From contig DETS01000097.1 in assembly GCA_002361735.1 (NCBI GenBank), positions 10,800-23,679 on the forward strand: a stretch of DNA of 12,880 nucleotides. The letters are read 5' to 3'. The first letter of the stretch is position 1. Each line of letters begins with the position of its first letter. This document shows, piece after piece, positions 6,971 through 12,880 of the stretch. This stretch comes from Lachnospiraceae bacterium UBA3282. GTDB taxonomy: Bacteria; Bacillota; Clostridia; Lachnospirales; Lachnospiraceae. A model generated the notes under the pieces. It was not told the origin of the DNA. It saw only the letters and a program-made list of their open reading frames with translations, and made no database searches. The translations under genes and the position numbers were made by a program.

Positions 6971-8047
6971 GTGTCCAGAGTGTATAATTTTTCAGCGGGG
7001 CCCGCGGTTTTACCGGAGGAGGTGCTTCGGGAAGCAGCGGAGGAAATGCTTGACTATAAGGGATCGGGAATGTCCGTGATGGAGATGAGCCACCGTTCCA
7101 AGGTCTATGATGGGATCATCAAGGAGGCGGAGGCGGATCTTCGCAGTCTGTTAAACATTCCCGATAACTATAAGGTACTATTTTTACAGGGCGGCGCGAG
7201 CCTCTTGTTTGCGTCCGTGCCCATGAATCTGATGAAAAATAAGAAGGCGGGTTATATCCTGACAGGCCAGTGGGCGAAAAAGGCTTTTGCCGAGGCGAAG
7301 ATCTACGGCGAGGCGGTGGAGCTTGCGTCCTCCGCAGACGAGACCTTTTCCTACATTCCGGACTGCTCCGATCTTCCCATCACAGATGATATGGATTATG
7401 TTTATATCTGTGAGAACAATACAATTTACGGCACAAAATATCACACCCTGCCGAACACAAAGGGCAAGATCCTTGTATCCGATGTGTCGTCCTGCTTTTT
7501 ATCGGAGCCCATGGATGTGACGAAGTACGGTCTGGTCTACGCGGGCGTACAGAAGAATGTAGGTCCTGCGGGTACACAGGTCGTCATTATCAGAGAGGAT
7601 CTTTTGACGGACGAGGTACTTCCGGGCACCCCTACCATGATGAAGTTTAAGGTGCATGCAGATAACGATTCTCTTTACAATACGCCGCCCTGCTACGGTA
7701 TCTATATCTGCGGCAAGGTATTCAAGTGGCTGTTGAAAAACGGCGGACTCGAGGCGATGAAGGCCTTAAATGAAAAGAAGGCGAAGATCCTCTATGACTT
7801 CCTCGATGAGAGCAGCCTGTTTAAGGGAACGGTCAGAAAAGAGGACAGATCCCTGATGAACGTACCTTTCGTGACGGGGAATGACGAGATGGATGCCAAA
7901 TTCATCAAGGAAGCGACGGCGGCAGGCTTCGTGAACCTCAAAGGGCACAGATCCGTGGGCGGTATGCGTGCCAGCATCTACAATGCGATGCCGATTGAGG
8001 GCGTGGAGAAGCTGGTGGCGTTTATGCGTGAGTTCGAAAAAAATTAA
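6971..8047 (+). CDS. serC: Phosphoserine aminotransferase
   Basis: SerC is a PLP enzyme that transfers the amino group of glutamate to 3-phosphohydroxypyruvate to make O-phosphoserine, the second step of serine synthesis. The 358-aa length is typical. It begins YNFSAGPAVLPEEVL (5-19), and GSGMSVMEMSHRS (31-43) and LQGGAS (72-77) follow. D171 in the SDVSSCFLS segment should contact the PLP ring nitrogen. K195 in YAGVQKNVGPAG (190-201) is the Schiff-base lysine. Near the end GHRSVGGMRASIYNA binds the phosphate. The start codon is GTG, supported by GGGAGG at 6957-6962, 8 nt upstream; the usual MxRVYNFSAGPA beginning fits exactly. serA follows 30 nt later, so the two form an operon from the promoter at 6898-6926. 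Confidence 0.96.
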   Translation: MSRVYNFSAGPAVLPEEVLREAAEEMLDYKGSGMSVMEMSHRSKVYDGIIKEAEADLRSLLNIPDNYKVLFLQGGASLLFASVPMNLMKNKKAGYILTGQWAKKAFAEAKIYGEAVELASSADETFSYIPDCSDLPITDDMDYVYICENNTIYGTKYHTLPNTKGKILVSDVSSCFLSEPMDVTKYGLVYAGVQKNVGPAGTQVVIIREDLLTDEVLPGTPTMMKFKVHADNDSLYNTPPCYGIYICGKVFKWLLKNGGLEAMKALNEKKAKILYDFLDESSLFKGTVRKEDRSLMNVPFVTGNDEMDAKFIKEATAAGFVNLKGHRSVGGMRASIYNAMPIEGVEKLVAFMREFEKN

Positions 8048-8077
8048 ACTTAATTCAGGTAAGGAGAGGTCATAGAG

Positions 8078-9241
8078 ATGTTCAAATACCATTGCTTAAA
8101 TCCGATTGCGCAGGTGGGGCTGGATAAGTTCAGCGATCAGTACACGAAGACGGAGAACATAGAGGAAGCGGACGGCATTCTGGTCAGAAGCGCCGCCATG
8201 CACGACATGGAGCTGCCGCAGGGACTTTTAGCCATTGCCCGTGCGGGTGCAGGCGTCAACAACATTCCGCTGGATAAATGCGCGGAGAAAGGCATCGTGG
8301 TCTTTAATACCCCCGGTGCCAACGCGAACGGCGTCAAGGAGCTGGTGATCGCGGGAATGCTCCTTGCTTCCCGTGACGTTGTTGGCGGTATCGAGTGGGT
8401 CAAAGAGAACCGGGCGGATGAAAATGTAGGCAAGAATGCCGAGAAAGCGAAGAAGAACTTTGCGGGTACGGAGATTGAAGGTAAGAAGCTGGGTATCATC
8501 GGTCTCGGCGCCATCGGTGTCAGGGTGGCGAATGTGGCAAAGCATTTGGGCATGGAAGTCTATGGCTATGACCCTTATGTGTCCGTAGATGCGGCATGGA
8601 ACTTAAGCCGTGATGTCAAGCACGTGATCCATGTAGAGGATATTTACGCGGAGTGTGATATCATCACCATCCACGTGCCGCTGATGGATGCTACGAAGGG
8701 TATGATCAATCAGGAAGCGCTTGACCAGATGAAGGACGGCGTGATCCTCTTAAATTTTGCCAGAGATCTGCTGGTGGATGAGAAGGCAGTGCTTGCGGCA
8801 ATCAAGGCGGGCAAGGTAAGAAAATACGTGTCCGATTTCCCGAATGCGACCACGGCAGGGCAGGAAGGCTGCATTGTGATTCCGCATCTTGGCGCATCTA
8901 CGGAGGAATCGGAAGACAACTGTGCGGTGATGGCGGTCAAGGAGTTAAAAAATTATCTGGAGAACGGTAATATTGCCAATAGCGTAAACTATCCGAAGTG
9001 CGATATGGGCGTCTGCGAGCAGGCGGGGCGTGTGGCAATCTTCCATAAGAATATCACGAATATGATTACGAAGTTTACCGCATGCTTTGGCGATAACAAC
9101 ATCAATATTTCCGATATGACCAATAAATCCAAAGGAGAGGTTGCTTACACCATGCTGGACATCGAGCAGCCGGCGTCAAAGGAAATTATTGAGAAACTGC
9201 AGTCCATCGACGGGGTGTTCCGTGTGAGAGTGGTGAAATAA
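8078..9241 (+). CDS. serA: D-3-phosphoglycerate dehydrogenase, short ACT-domain type
   Basis: This enzyme oxidises 3-phosphoglycerate to 3-phosphohydroxypyruvate with NAD, the committed step of serine synthesis. Its 387 aa comprise a substrate domain at both ends of an NAD-binding Rossmann domain (GLGAIG 142-147, then YGYDPY with the acidic residue D165 expected to favour NAD over NADP), and a C-terminal ACT domain (about 317-387) that usually senses serine. It lacks the extra intervening domain of long SerA forms. Substrate-site residues include VRSAA (36-40) and ARAGAGVNN (54-62). R229 (NFARDLL) and H270 (PHLGAST) of the catalytic set are present. The usual Glu after the DVF-type segment is not in its standard place, since the region reads SDFPNATTAGQEG (252-264). 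AAGGAG at 8061-8066 precedes the ATG. A strong terminator follows. Confidence 0.95.
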   Translation: MFKYHCLNPIAQVGLDKFSDQYTKTENIEEADGILVRSAAMHDMELPQGLLAIARAGAGVNNIPLDKCAEKGIVVFNTPGANANGVKELVIAGMLLASRDVVGGIEWVKENRADENVGKNAEKAKKNFAGTEIEGKKLGIIGLGAIGVRVANVAKHLGMEVYGYDPYVSVDAAWNLSRDVKHVIHVEDIYAECDIITIHVPLMDATKGMINQEALDQMKDGVILLNFARDLLVDEKAVLAAIKAGKVRKYVSDFPNATTAGQEGCIVIPHLGASTEESEDNCAVMAVKELKNYLENGNIANSVNYPKCDMGVCEQAGRVAIFHKNITNMITKFTACFGDNNINISDMTNKSKGEVAYTMLDIEQPASKEIIEKLQSIDGVFRVRVVK

Positions 9242-9317
9242 AATAGCGCATGATACCGATGCTCGGATATGGTGCCGGGTGATGTGCGGTGTATGCGGAA
9301 ATGGATGCAATACAAAA

Positions 9318-9354
9318 GGGCTTGCCGATGGAAATATGGCAGGCCCTCTTTTTT
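9318..9354. terminator. Intrinsic terminator of serC-serA, probably bidirectional
   Basis: GGGCTTGCC (9318-9326) pairs with GGCAGGCCC (9338-9346), with one G-U pair and an 11-nt loop. TCTTTTTT (9347-9354) follows and AAAA (9314-9317) precedes. On the minus strand the same stem is followed by TTTT, so it can also end the convergent two-gene cassette. It lies 76 nt after the serA stop. Confidence 0.85.
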
Positions 9355-9388
9355 GTGTTATGGCAGTGTATGAGCCATACGCTGTTGG

Positions 9389-9673
9389 TCAGTTAAGCCG
9401 GTTGGCGATGGAAGAAAAGTTGGCATTTTCGTCTTCCTCTAAAGCCGCCTGCAGCTGTTTTTCCGCCTCTACGGCTGCTTCGCTTGCCAGATCCATATAG
9501 AGGATGAAGATATCCTCTATTGATTTTCCCGTTTCTTTCGAGAGTTCTTCCATAACAGGTTTTAAGGTTTCTAACTGAGAGGAAACGGGTGTCTTTTGCG
9601 GATCGATATCAGCCAGGGCTGTTTCGGCGTAGGCGTTGATCCGGTTCAGTATTTTTTGTTCTTCATTAGTCAT
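9389..9673 (-). CDS. Acidic helical 94-aa protein of unknown function, coupled to a Nif11-type precursor
   Basis: I do not recognise this family. The protein has no signal peptide, membrane segment or cysteine. It is rich in Ala and Glu, with about 19 acidic against 8 basic residues. Two likely helical stretches are residues 1-21 and 34-80. The second contains KSIEDIFILYMDLASEAA (50-67) with an amphipathic pattern that could mediate packing with a partner. Its ATG overlaps the TAA stop of the upstream gene by one base (TAATG at 9673), so it is almost certainly translated by coupling. Hence it probably works with the precursor peptide as immunity protein, chaperone or second component; these are guesses from position only. 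It ends shortly before the shared terminator with serA. Confidence 0.75.
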   Translation of the reverse strand: MTNEEQKILNRINAYAETALADIDPQKTPVSSQLETLKPVMEELSKETGKSIEDIFILYMDLASEAAVEAEKQLQAALEEDENANFSSIANRLN

Positions 9674-9996
9674 TAGTAATGTTCCCCCTCGTGTATAAGT
9701 CGTTCTGTAACTAAGAGTGTTATGTGCGTAATTAAGTGAAGAATGTCTTCCTCAAGCGTACCACCGGTCACCGCTTCCAACTCGTCATCGGACAGCGCAC
9801 CATCTTTTATGGTCTCCTGCGTAAAGGCTTTTAATTCTTCTGTCGTCAGCTCATAGCCCTCTTTTGCCGCGAAGGAGACAATCTCGGCAAGGGCTGCTTC
9901 CTCGCTTTCAGGAATGGTGTCGGTTAATGCTTTCCATCGTTCCTGCATTTCCTTGTCTTTGGCAAGCGCCTCATAAAAGTTTTTAACGTTGTTCAT
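9673..9996 (-). CDS. Nif11-type leader precursor peptide (candidate RiPP/bacteriocin precursor)
   Basis: This is a 107-aa protein. Residues 1 to about 62 match a Nif11-like leader: NVKNFYEALAKDKEMQER at 3-20, then an AALAEIVSFAAKEGYELTT segment (34-52) and EELKAF (53-58). SDDELEAVTGG (69-79) follows, the usual leader end with a double-Gly cleavage site. The remaining 28 residues (80-107) form the putative core: hydrophobic, no Cys, no Ser, four Thr, and His at 87, 91, 102 and 106. Nif11-leader peptides are normally modified and then cut after GG by a C39-peptidase ABC exporter. No modifying enzyme or exporter is in the window. The start at 9996 has AAGGAG 7 nt upstream; longer in-frame starts run back through the promoter. 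The leader assignment is strong; the product's nature is unknown. Confidence 0.85.
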   Translation of the reverse strand: MNNVKNFYEALAKDKEMQERWKALTDTIPESEEAALAEIVSFAAKEGYELTTEELKAFTQETIKDGALSDDELEAVTGGTLEEDILHLITHITLLVTERLIHEGEHY

Positions 9997-10009
9997 CAAG
10001 GATCTCCTT
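9994..10009 (-). promoter_or_regulatory. Ribosome binding site that sets the precursor start
   Basis: On the minus strand AAGGAG (10009-10004) is followed by 7 nt and ATG (9996-9994). This supports a 107-aa protein instead of the 152-aa in-frame extension beginning at 10131, which would have to be translated from upstream of the predicted transcription start. Confidence 0.85.
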
Positions 10010-10030
10010 TCGGGTGGTTTTTCCGTGTTT

Positions 10031-10059
10031 ATTTTAGCATAAATTTCTTGTAGTGACCA
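10031..10059 (-). promoter_or_regulatory. Promoter of the Nif11 cassette
   Basis: On the minus strand the -35 box is TGGTCA (10059-10054, 4 of 6 matches). After 17 bp comes TAAAAT (10036-10031, 5 of 6) with the extended -10 TG at 10039-10038. The predicted start is near 10024, giving a leader of about 27 nt before the precursor ATG. Confidence 0.55.
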
Positions 10060-10076
10060 GTGGAATTTGTTAGAAT
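10048..10076 (+). promoter_or_regulatory. Promoter of the DUF1015-glgB transcript
   Basis: The -35 box TTGTAG (10048-10053, 3 of 6) is followed after 17 bp by TAGAAT (10071-10076, 5 of 6), with an extended -10 TG at 10068-10069. Its -35 lies within the spacer of the opposite-strand promoter and directly abuts that promoter's -35, so the two cannot be occupied at once. The predicted start is near 10083. Confidence 0.5.
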
Positions 10077-10124
10077 AAATATAAGTATTTTCAGAATACG
10101 GACGAAAGAAAGGACGGATGACGG

Positions 10125-11360
10125 ATGGCAAATATCATTCCATTCCAAGCACTCAGACCGCGGGAGGACTTAGCGGAGAAGATTGCCGCTCTGCCCTACG
10201 ATGTCTACAGCAGACAAGAGGCGAGAGCGGTGGTAGAGGGGGATGATTACACGTTCCTCAGGATCGACAGGCCGGAGACACAGTTTCCGGAAGACTATGA
10301 TATGTACGCGCCCGAGGTCTATGAGAAGGCAAAGGAGATGCTCGACCGGATGGTGGAGGACGGACTGTTCCGGCAGGAGAAAAAGAGGGCATACTATGTT
10401 TATGAGCTGGTGATGGACGGCAGATCCCAGGTGGGAATCGGGGCATGTGCCAGTGTCGATGACTATGATAATCAAGTGATCAAAAAGCATGAAAACACCC
10501 GTGCGGATAAGGAAGCTGACCGTATCCGTCATGTGGATGTATGCAGCGCGCAGACCGGACCGATCTTTTTGGCCTACAGAAGGCAGGAGGAGATCGAGCG
10601 GGAGGTCAAACGAGCGATGGAGCTGCCGCCTGTCTATGATTTTACGGCAGATGACGGGATTACGCACAGGATTTGGGTAATTGATGAGGAGGAAGCCGTG
10701 GAGCGGATCCGTTCGGGTTTTGAAAAGGTAGATTCTATCTATATTGCGGACGGACACCACAGATGCGCTTCGGCGGTGAATGTCTCGAAGAAGCGGCGGG
10801 CAGCCTTTCCCGATTACACGGGGCAGGAGGAGTTTAACTATTTCTTATCCGTGCTCTTTCCGGACGACCAGCTGATGATCATGGACTATAACCGTGTGGT
10901 GAAACCGGAAGAAGATTTTGACGAGACAGCCTTTTTTGCCGTGATGGAGAAATCTTTTCAGGTGGAAAAGCTGGGCAAGGAGCCGTATCGTCCGCAGAAA
11001 AAAGGCGAGATCGGTATGTACTATGCGGATGTATGGTATCGGTTGACGATAAATAACATATGTTATAAAGATGACCCGGTAGAGGATCTTGACGTAGCGA
11101 TTTTGCAGAGATACCTTTTGGAACCGGCTTTTGGGATCAAAGACCCGAAGACCGACGCAAGGATTGATTTTGTGGGCGGAATCAGAGGGCTGGCAGAGTT
11201 GGAGCGGCGGGTACATACGGACGCGAAGGTGGCGTTCGCCATGTTTCCCACGGATATTCACGAGCTTTTTGCCGTCTCGGACGCGGGAAAGCTCATGCCT
11301 CCGAAATCTACCTGGTTTGAGCCAAAGCTGCGGAGCGGGCTGTTGATCCACAAAATCTAA
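10125..11360 (+). CDS. DUF1015 family protein, possibly linked to serine metabolism
   Basis: The 411-aa cytosolic protein has the layout of DUF1015 (COG4198). It has an N-terminal IIPFQALRPRED (4-15) with ALPYDVYSRQEAR (22-34) and TFLRIDRPE (43-51), then KKHENTRADKEADR (120-133) and the strongly conserved ADGHHRCASA (208-217). It has no signal peptide or membrane segment. No activity is firmly established for the family to my knowledge. The DGHHR motif resembles the conserved G-x-[HR]-R element of the ParB/sulfiredoxin-like fold, which includes known free-serine kinases. The gene lies just beyond serC-serA, so a role in serine or phosphoserine handling is plausible (inference). The ATG at 10125 has AAAGGA at 10109-10114; an out-of-frame ATG at 10118 is ignored. 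glgB starts 35 nt downstream. Confidence 0.85.
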   Translation: MANIIPFQALRPREDLAEKIAALPYDVYSRQEARAVVEGDDYTFLRIDRPETQFPEDYDMYAPEVYEKAKEMLDRMVEDGLFRQEKKRAYYVYELVMDGRSQVGIGACASVDDYDNQVIKKHENTRADKEADRIRHVDVCSAQTGPIFLAYRRQEEIEREVKRAMELPPVYDFTADDGITHRIWVIDEEEAVERIRSGFEKVDSIYIADGHHRCASAVNVSKKRRAAFPDYTGQEEFNYFLSVLFPDDQLMIMDYNRVVKPEEDFDETAFFAVMEKSFQVEKLGKEPYRPQKKGEIGMYYADVWYRLTINNICYKDDPVEDLDVAILQRYLLEPAFGIKDPKTDARIDFVGGIRGLAELERRVHTDAKVAFAMFPTDIHELFAVSDAGKLMPPKSTWFEPKLRSGLLIHKI

Positions 11361-11395
11361 AAGAGTAAGATAAATCATAAGACGGGAGGCTGCGG

Positions 11396-12880
11396 ATGAA
11401 TAAAAAATTATATAAGTTGATGAATTGGGCACAGATTGAGGAGATCGTTTACTCGGAGTCGGATCACCCACACGATATTTTAGGGGCGCATGTAACGGGA
11501 AGTTCCGTGTTGGTGCAGACCTTCCAACCGGGGGCAAAGAGCGTGCGCTTACAGCTTTTGGACGGCGATAAGAGTTACCGGATGGAGGAAGCCGACGAGG
11601 AGGGGTATTTTGCCCTGCTTCTGCCCGGAAAGACGATTCCGGCTTACGAATATGTGGTGGAGGCAGCAAACGGAAGCCTCAAAAAAGTACGTGACCCTTA
11701 TAATTTTAAGCCGCAGATCACAAAGCAGGATACGGAAAAGTTTGCGGCGGGCATTCATTATACCGTCTATGAGAAACTGGGCGCACATCCGATGGTGCTT
11801 GACGGGGTGGCGGGCACGGCATTTGCGGTGTGGGCGCCGAATGCGCTGCGGGTCAGCGTGGTAGGAGATTTTAACGGCTGGGATGGCAGAGCGCACCAGA
11901 TGCGGCGTCTGTGGGATTCCGGTGTTTTTGAGATTTTTCTCCCCGATGTGAAGGAGGGAGACTGTTATAAGTTTGAGGTCAAGGCAAAGAGCGGATTGGT
12001 CTACTTGAAGGCGGATCCTTACGGTTTCGGCGCGCAGTTGAGACCGGACAGCGCCTCGGTGGTGCGGGATATCACGGATTATCAGTGGAAGGATCACAAG
12101 TGGCTGAAAGACAGAAAGGTCTTGCAGGCGGAAGATAAGCCCATGAGTATTTACGAGGTCTATCTGGGATCCTTTGATAAGCCTTCGGACGGCAGGGAAT
12201 TTTATACCTACAGAGAGCTTGCGCCGAAGATCATTGATTATGTGAAGCGGATGGGCTATACCCACATCGAGTTGATGCCGGTGATGGAGCATCCGCTGGA
12301 TGAATCCTGGGGCTATCAGGTGATCGGTTACTATGCGCCTACCGCCCGTTACGGCACGCCGGAGGATCTGATGTACTTTATGGATGAGATGCATGCGGCA
12401 GGAATCGGCGTGATCTTTGATTGGGTGCCCGCTCATTTTCCGAGGGACACCTATGGATTGTCAAACTTCGACGGCACCTGCCTCTATGAGCATCAGGATC
12501 CCAGACAGGGCTATCATCCCCACTGGGGGACGCTGATCTATAACTATGGCAGACCGCAGGTGAGCAACTATCTGATCGCCAATGCGCTCTATTGGGCGGA
12601 AAAATACCATGCGGACGGCATCCGCATCGACGCGGTGGCTTCCATGCTTTATCTGGATTATGGCAAAAATGACGGCGAGTGGGTGGCGAACATCTATGGC
12701 GGTCATGAGAATCTGGAAGCGGTGGAGCTGTTAAAGCACTTAAACTCCATTATGAAAAAGAGAAATCCGGGTGTGCTGATGATTGCGGAGGAATCTACAG
12801 CCTGGCCCAAGGTCACGGGCGATCTTTCGGAGGATGGTCTTGGCTTTGACCTGAAGTGGAATATGGGCTTTATGAACGAT
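11396..12880 (+). CDS. glgB: 1,4-alpha-glucan branching enzyme (3' end cut by the window)
   Basis: GlgB (GH13) cuts alpha-1,4-glucan chains and rejoins them through alpha-1,6 bonds to branch glycogen. The window holds 495 codons, about three quarters of a typical enzyme. There are two N-terminal beta-sandwich modules: a first with PHDILGAH (25-32), and a CBM48 at about 138-230 with FAVWAPNA (143-150) and GDFNGWDG (157-164). The GH13 barrel follows. IYEVYLGSF (252-260), IELMPVMEHP (291-300), GYYAPTARYG (311-320) and DWVPAHFP (342-349) are typical. DGIRIDAVASMLYLDY (407-422) supplies the nucleophile D412, and MIAEEST (462-468) the acid/base E465. Their 53-residue spacing equals that of E. coli GlgB D405/E458. 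GGGAGG at 11384-11389 precedes the ATG by 6 nt. The gene is probably co-transcribed with the DUF1015 gene. Confidence 0.96.
   Translation, partial: MNKKLYKLMNWAQIEEIVYSESDHPHDILGAHVTGSSVLVQTFQPGAKSVRLQLLDGDKSYRMEEADEEGYFALLLPGKTIPAYEYVVEAANGSLKKVRDPYNFKPQITKQDTEKFAAGIHYTVYEKLGAHPMVLDGVAGTAFAVWAPNALRVSVVGDFNGWDGRAHQMRRLWDSGVFEIFLPDVKEGDCYKFEVKAKSGLVYLKADPYGFGAQLRPDSASVVRDITDYQWKDHKWLKDRKVLQAEDKPMSIYEVYLGSFDKPSDGREFYTYRELAPKIIDYVKRMGYTHIELMPVMEHPLDESWGYQVIGYYAPTARYGTPEDLMYFMDEMHAAGIGVIFDWVPAHFPRDTYGLSNFDGTCLYEHQDPRQGYHPHWGTLIYNYGRPQVSNYLIANALYWAEKYHADGIRIDAVASMLYLDYGKNDGEWVANIYGGHENLEAVELLKHLNSIMKKRNPGVLMIAEESTAWPKVTGDLSEDGLGFDLKWNMGFMND

Noticed and set aside
9279..9500. Plus-strand open frame (73 aa) starting with a Cys-rich stretch
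   Set aside because: It runs through the serA terminator stem and is antisense to the coupled 94-aa gene; the Ser/Ala-rich tail is a reverse-frame artefact.
9997..10131. N-terminal extension of the Nif11-type precursor to 152 aa
   Set aside because: It would include the promoter and the region before the predicted transcript start. The ATG at 9996 has an ideal RBS and gives the usual Nif11 leader beginning.
10845..11669. Minus-strand open frame (274 aa) across the DUF1015-glgB junction
   Set aside because: It overlaps two well-supported plus-strand genes and has low-complexity Arg/His/Pro composition.
11549..12436. Minus-strand open frame (295 aa) inside glgB
   Set aside because: Antisense to glgB, whose motifs are complete on the plus strand; His/Arg-rich shadow composition.

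Overview
The window looks like a stretch of chromosome from an anaerobic Firmicute, most likely a Lachnospiraceae-type Clostridia (inference). The reasons are strong AGGAGG-type ribosome binding sites, about 50% GC by eye, a VPGH-type dihydroxyacid dehydratase, a short ACT-domain SerA next to SerC, a clostridial-style YkuD L,D-transpeptidase and a DUF1015 protein. No phage, transposase or CRISPR is visible.

Layout. (1) Positions 1-5421 (+) hold a branched-chain amino acid block: the 3' end of leuB, a 12-TM GT-C type glycosyltransferase-like membrane protein, ilvD and ilvB. The 180 bp between the membrane protein and ilvD is almost entirely RNA hairpins. It is bracketed by a 9-bp direct repeat and has the look of a small inserted palindromic element or a cis-regulatory RNA. 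(2) 5464-6861 (+) is a membrane-anchored L,D-transpeptidase. (3) 6971-9241 (+) is serC-serA, with a near-consensus promoter in front and a strong intrinsic terminator behind. (4) 9389-9996 (-) is a two-gene cassette on the opposite strand: a Nif11-type leader-peptide precursor with a double-Gly site, overlapping by 1 nt an acidic helical 94-aa protein of unknown function. (5) 10125-11360 (+) is a DUF1015 family protein, divergent from the cassette, with overlapping promoters between them. (6) 11396 to the end (+) is a 3'-truncated glgB.

How the parts work together. LeuB belongs to leucine synthesis, and IlvB and IlvD catalyse two steps of the common valine/isoleucine route. SerA and SerC convert 3-phosphoglycerate to phosphoserine. 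No phosphoserine phosphatase is seen. The DUF1015 protein sits beside the serine genes and carries an ADGHHR motif reminiscent of the ParB/sulfiredoxin-like fold, so a link to serine/phosphoserine metabolism is a reasonable hypothesis.

The most novel items are the Nif11-leader precursor, with its cysteine-free, histidine-paired 28-residue core and no maturation enzymes nearby, and the hairpin-packed segment before ilvD. The latter has mutually exclusive stems and a 7-nt loop-to-RBS-upstream complementarity. All calls come from reading the sequence; no database search was run.
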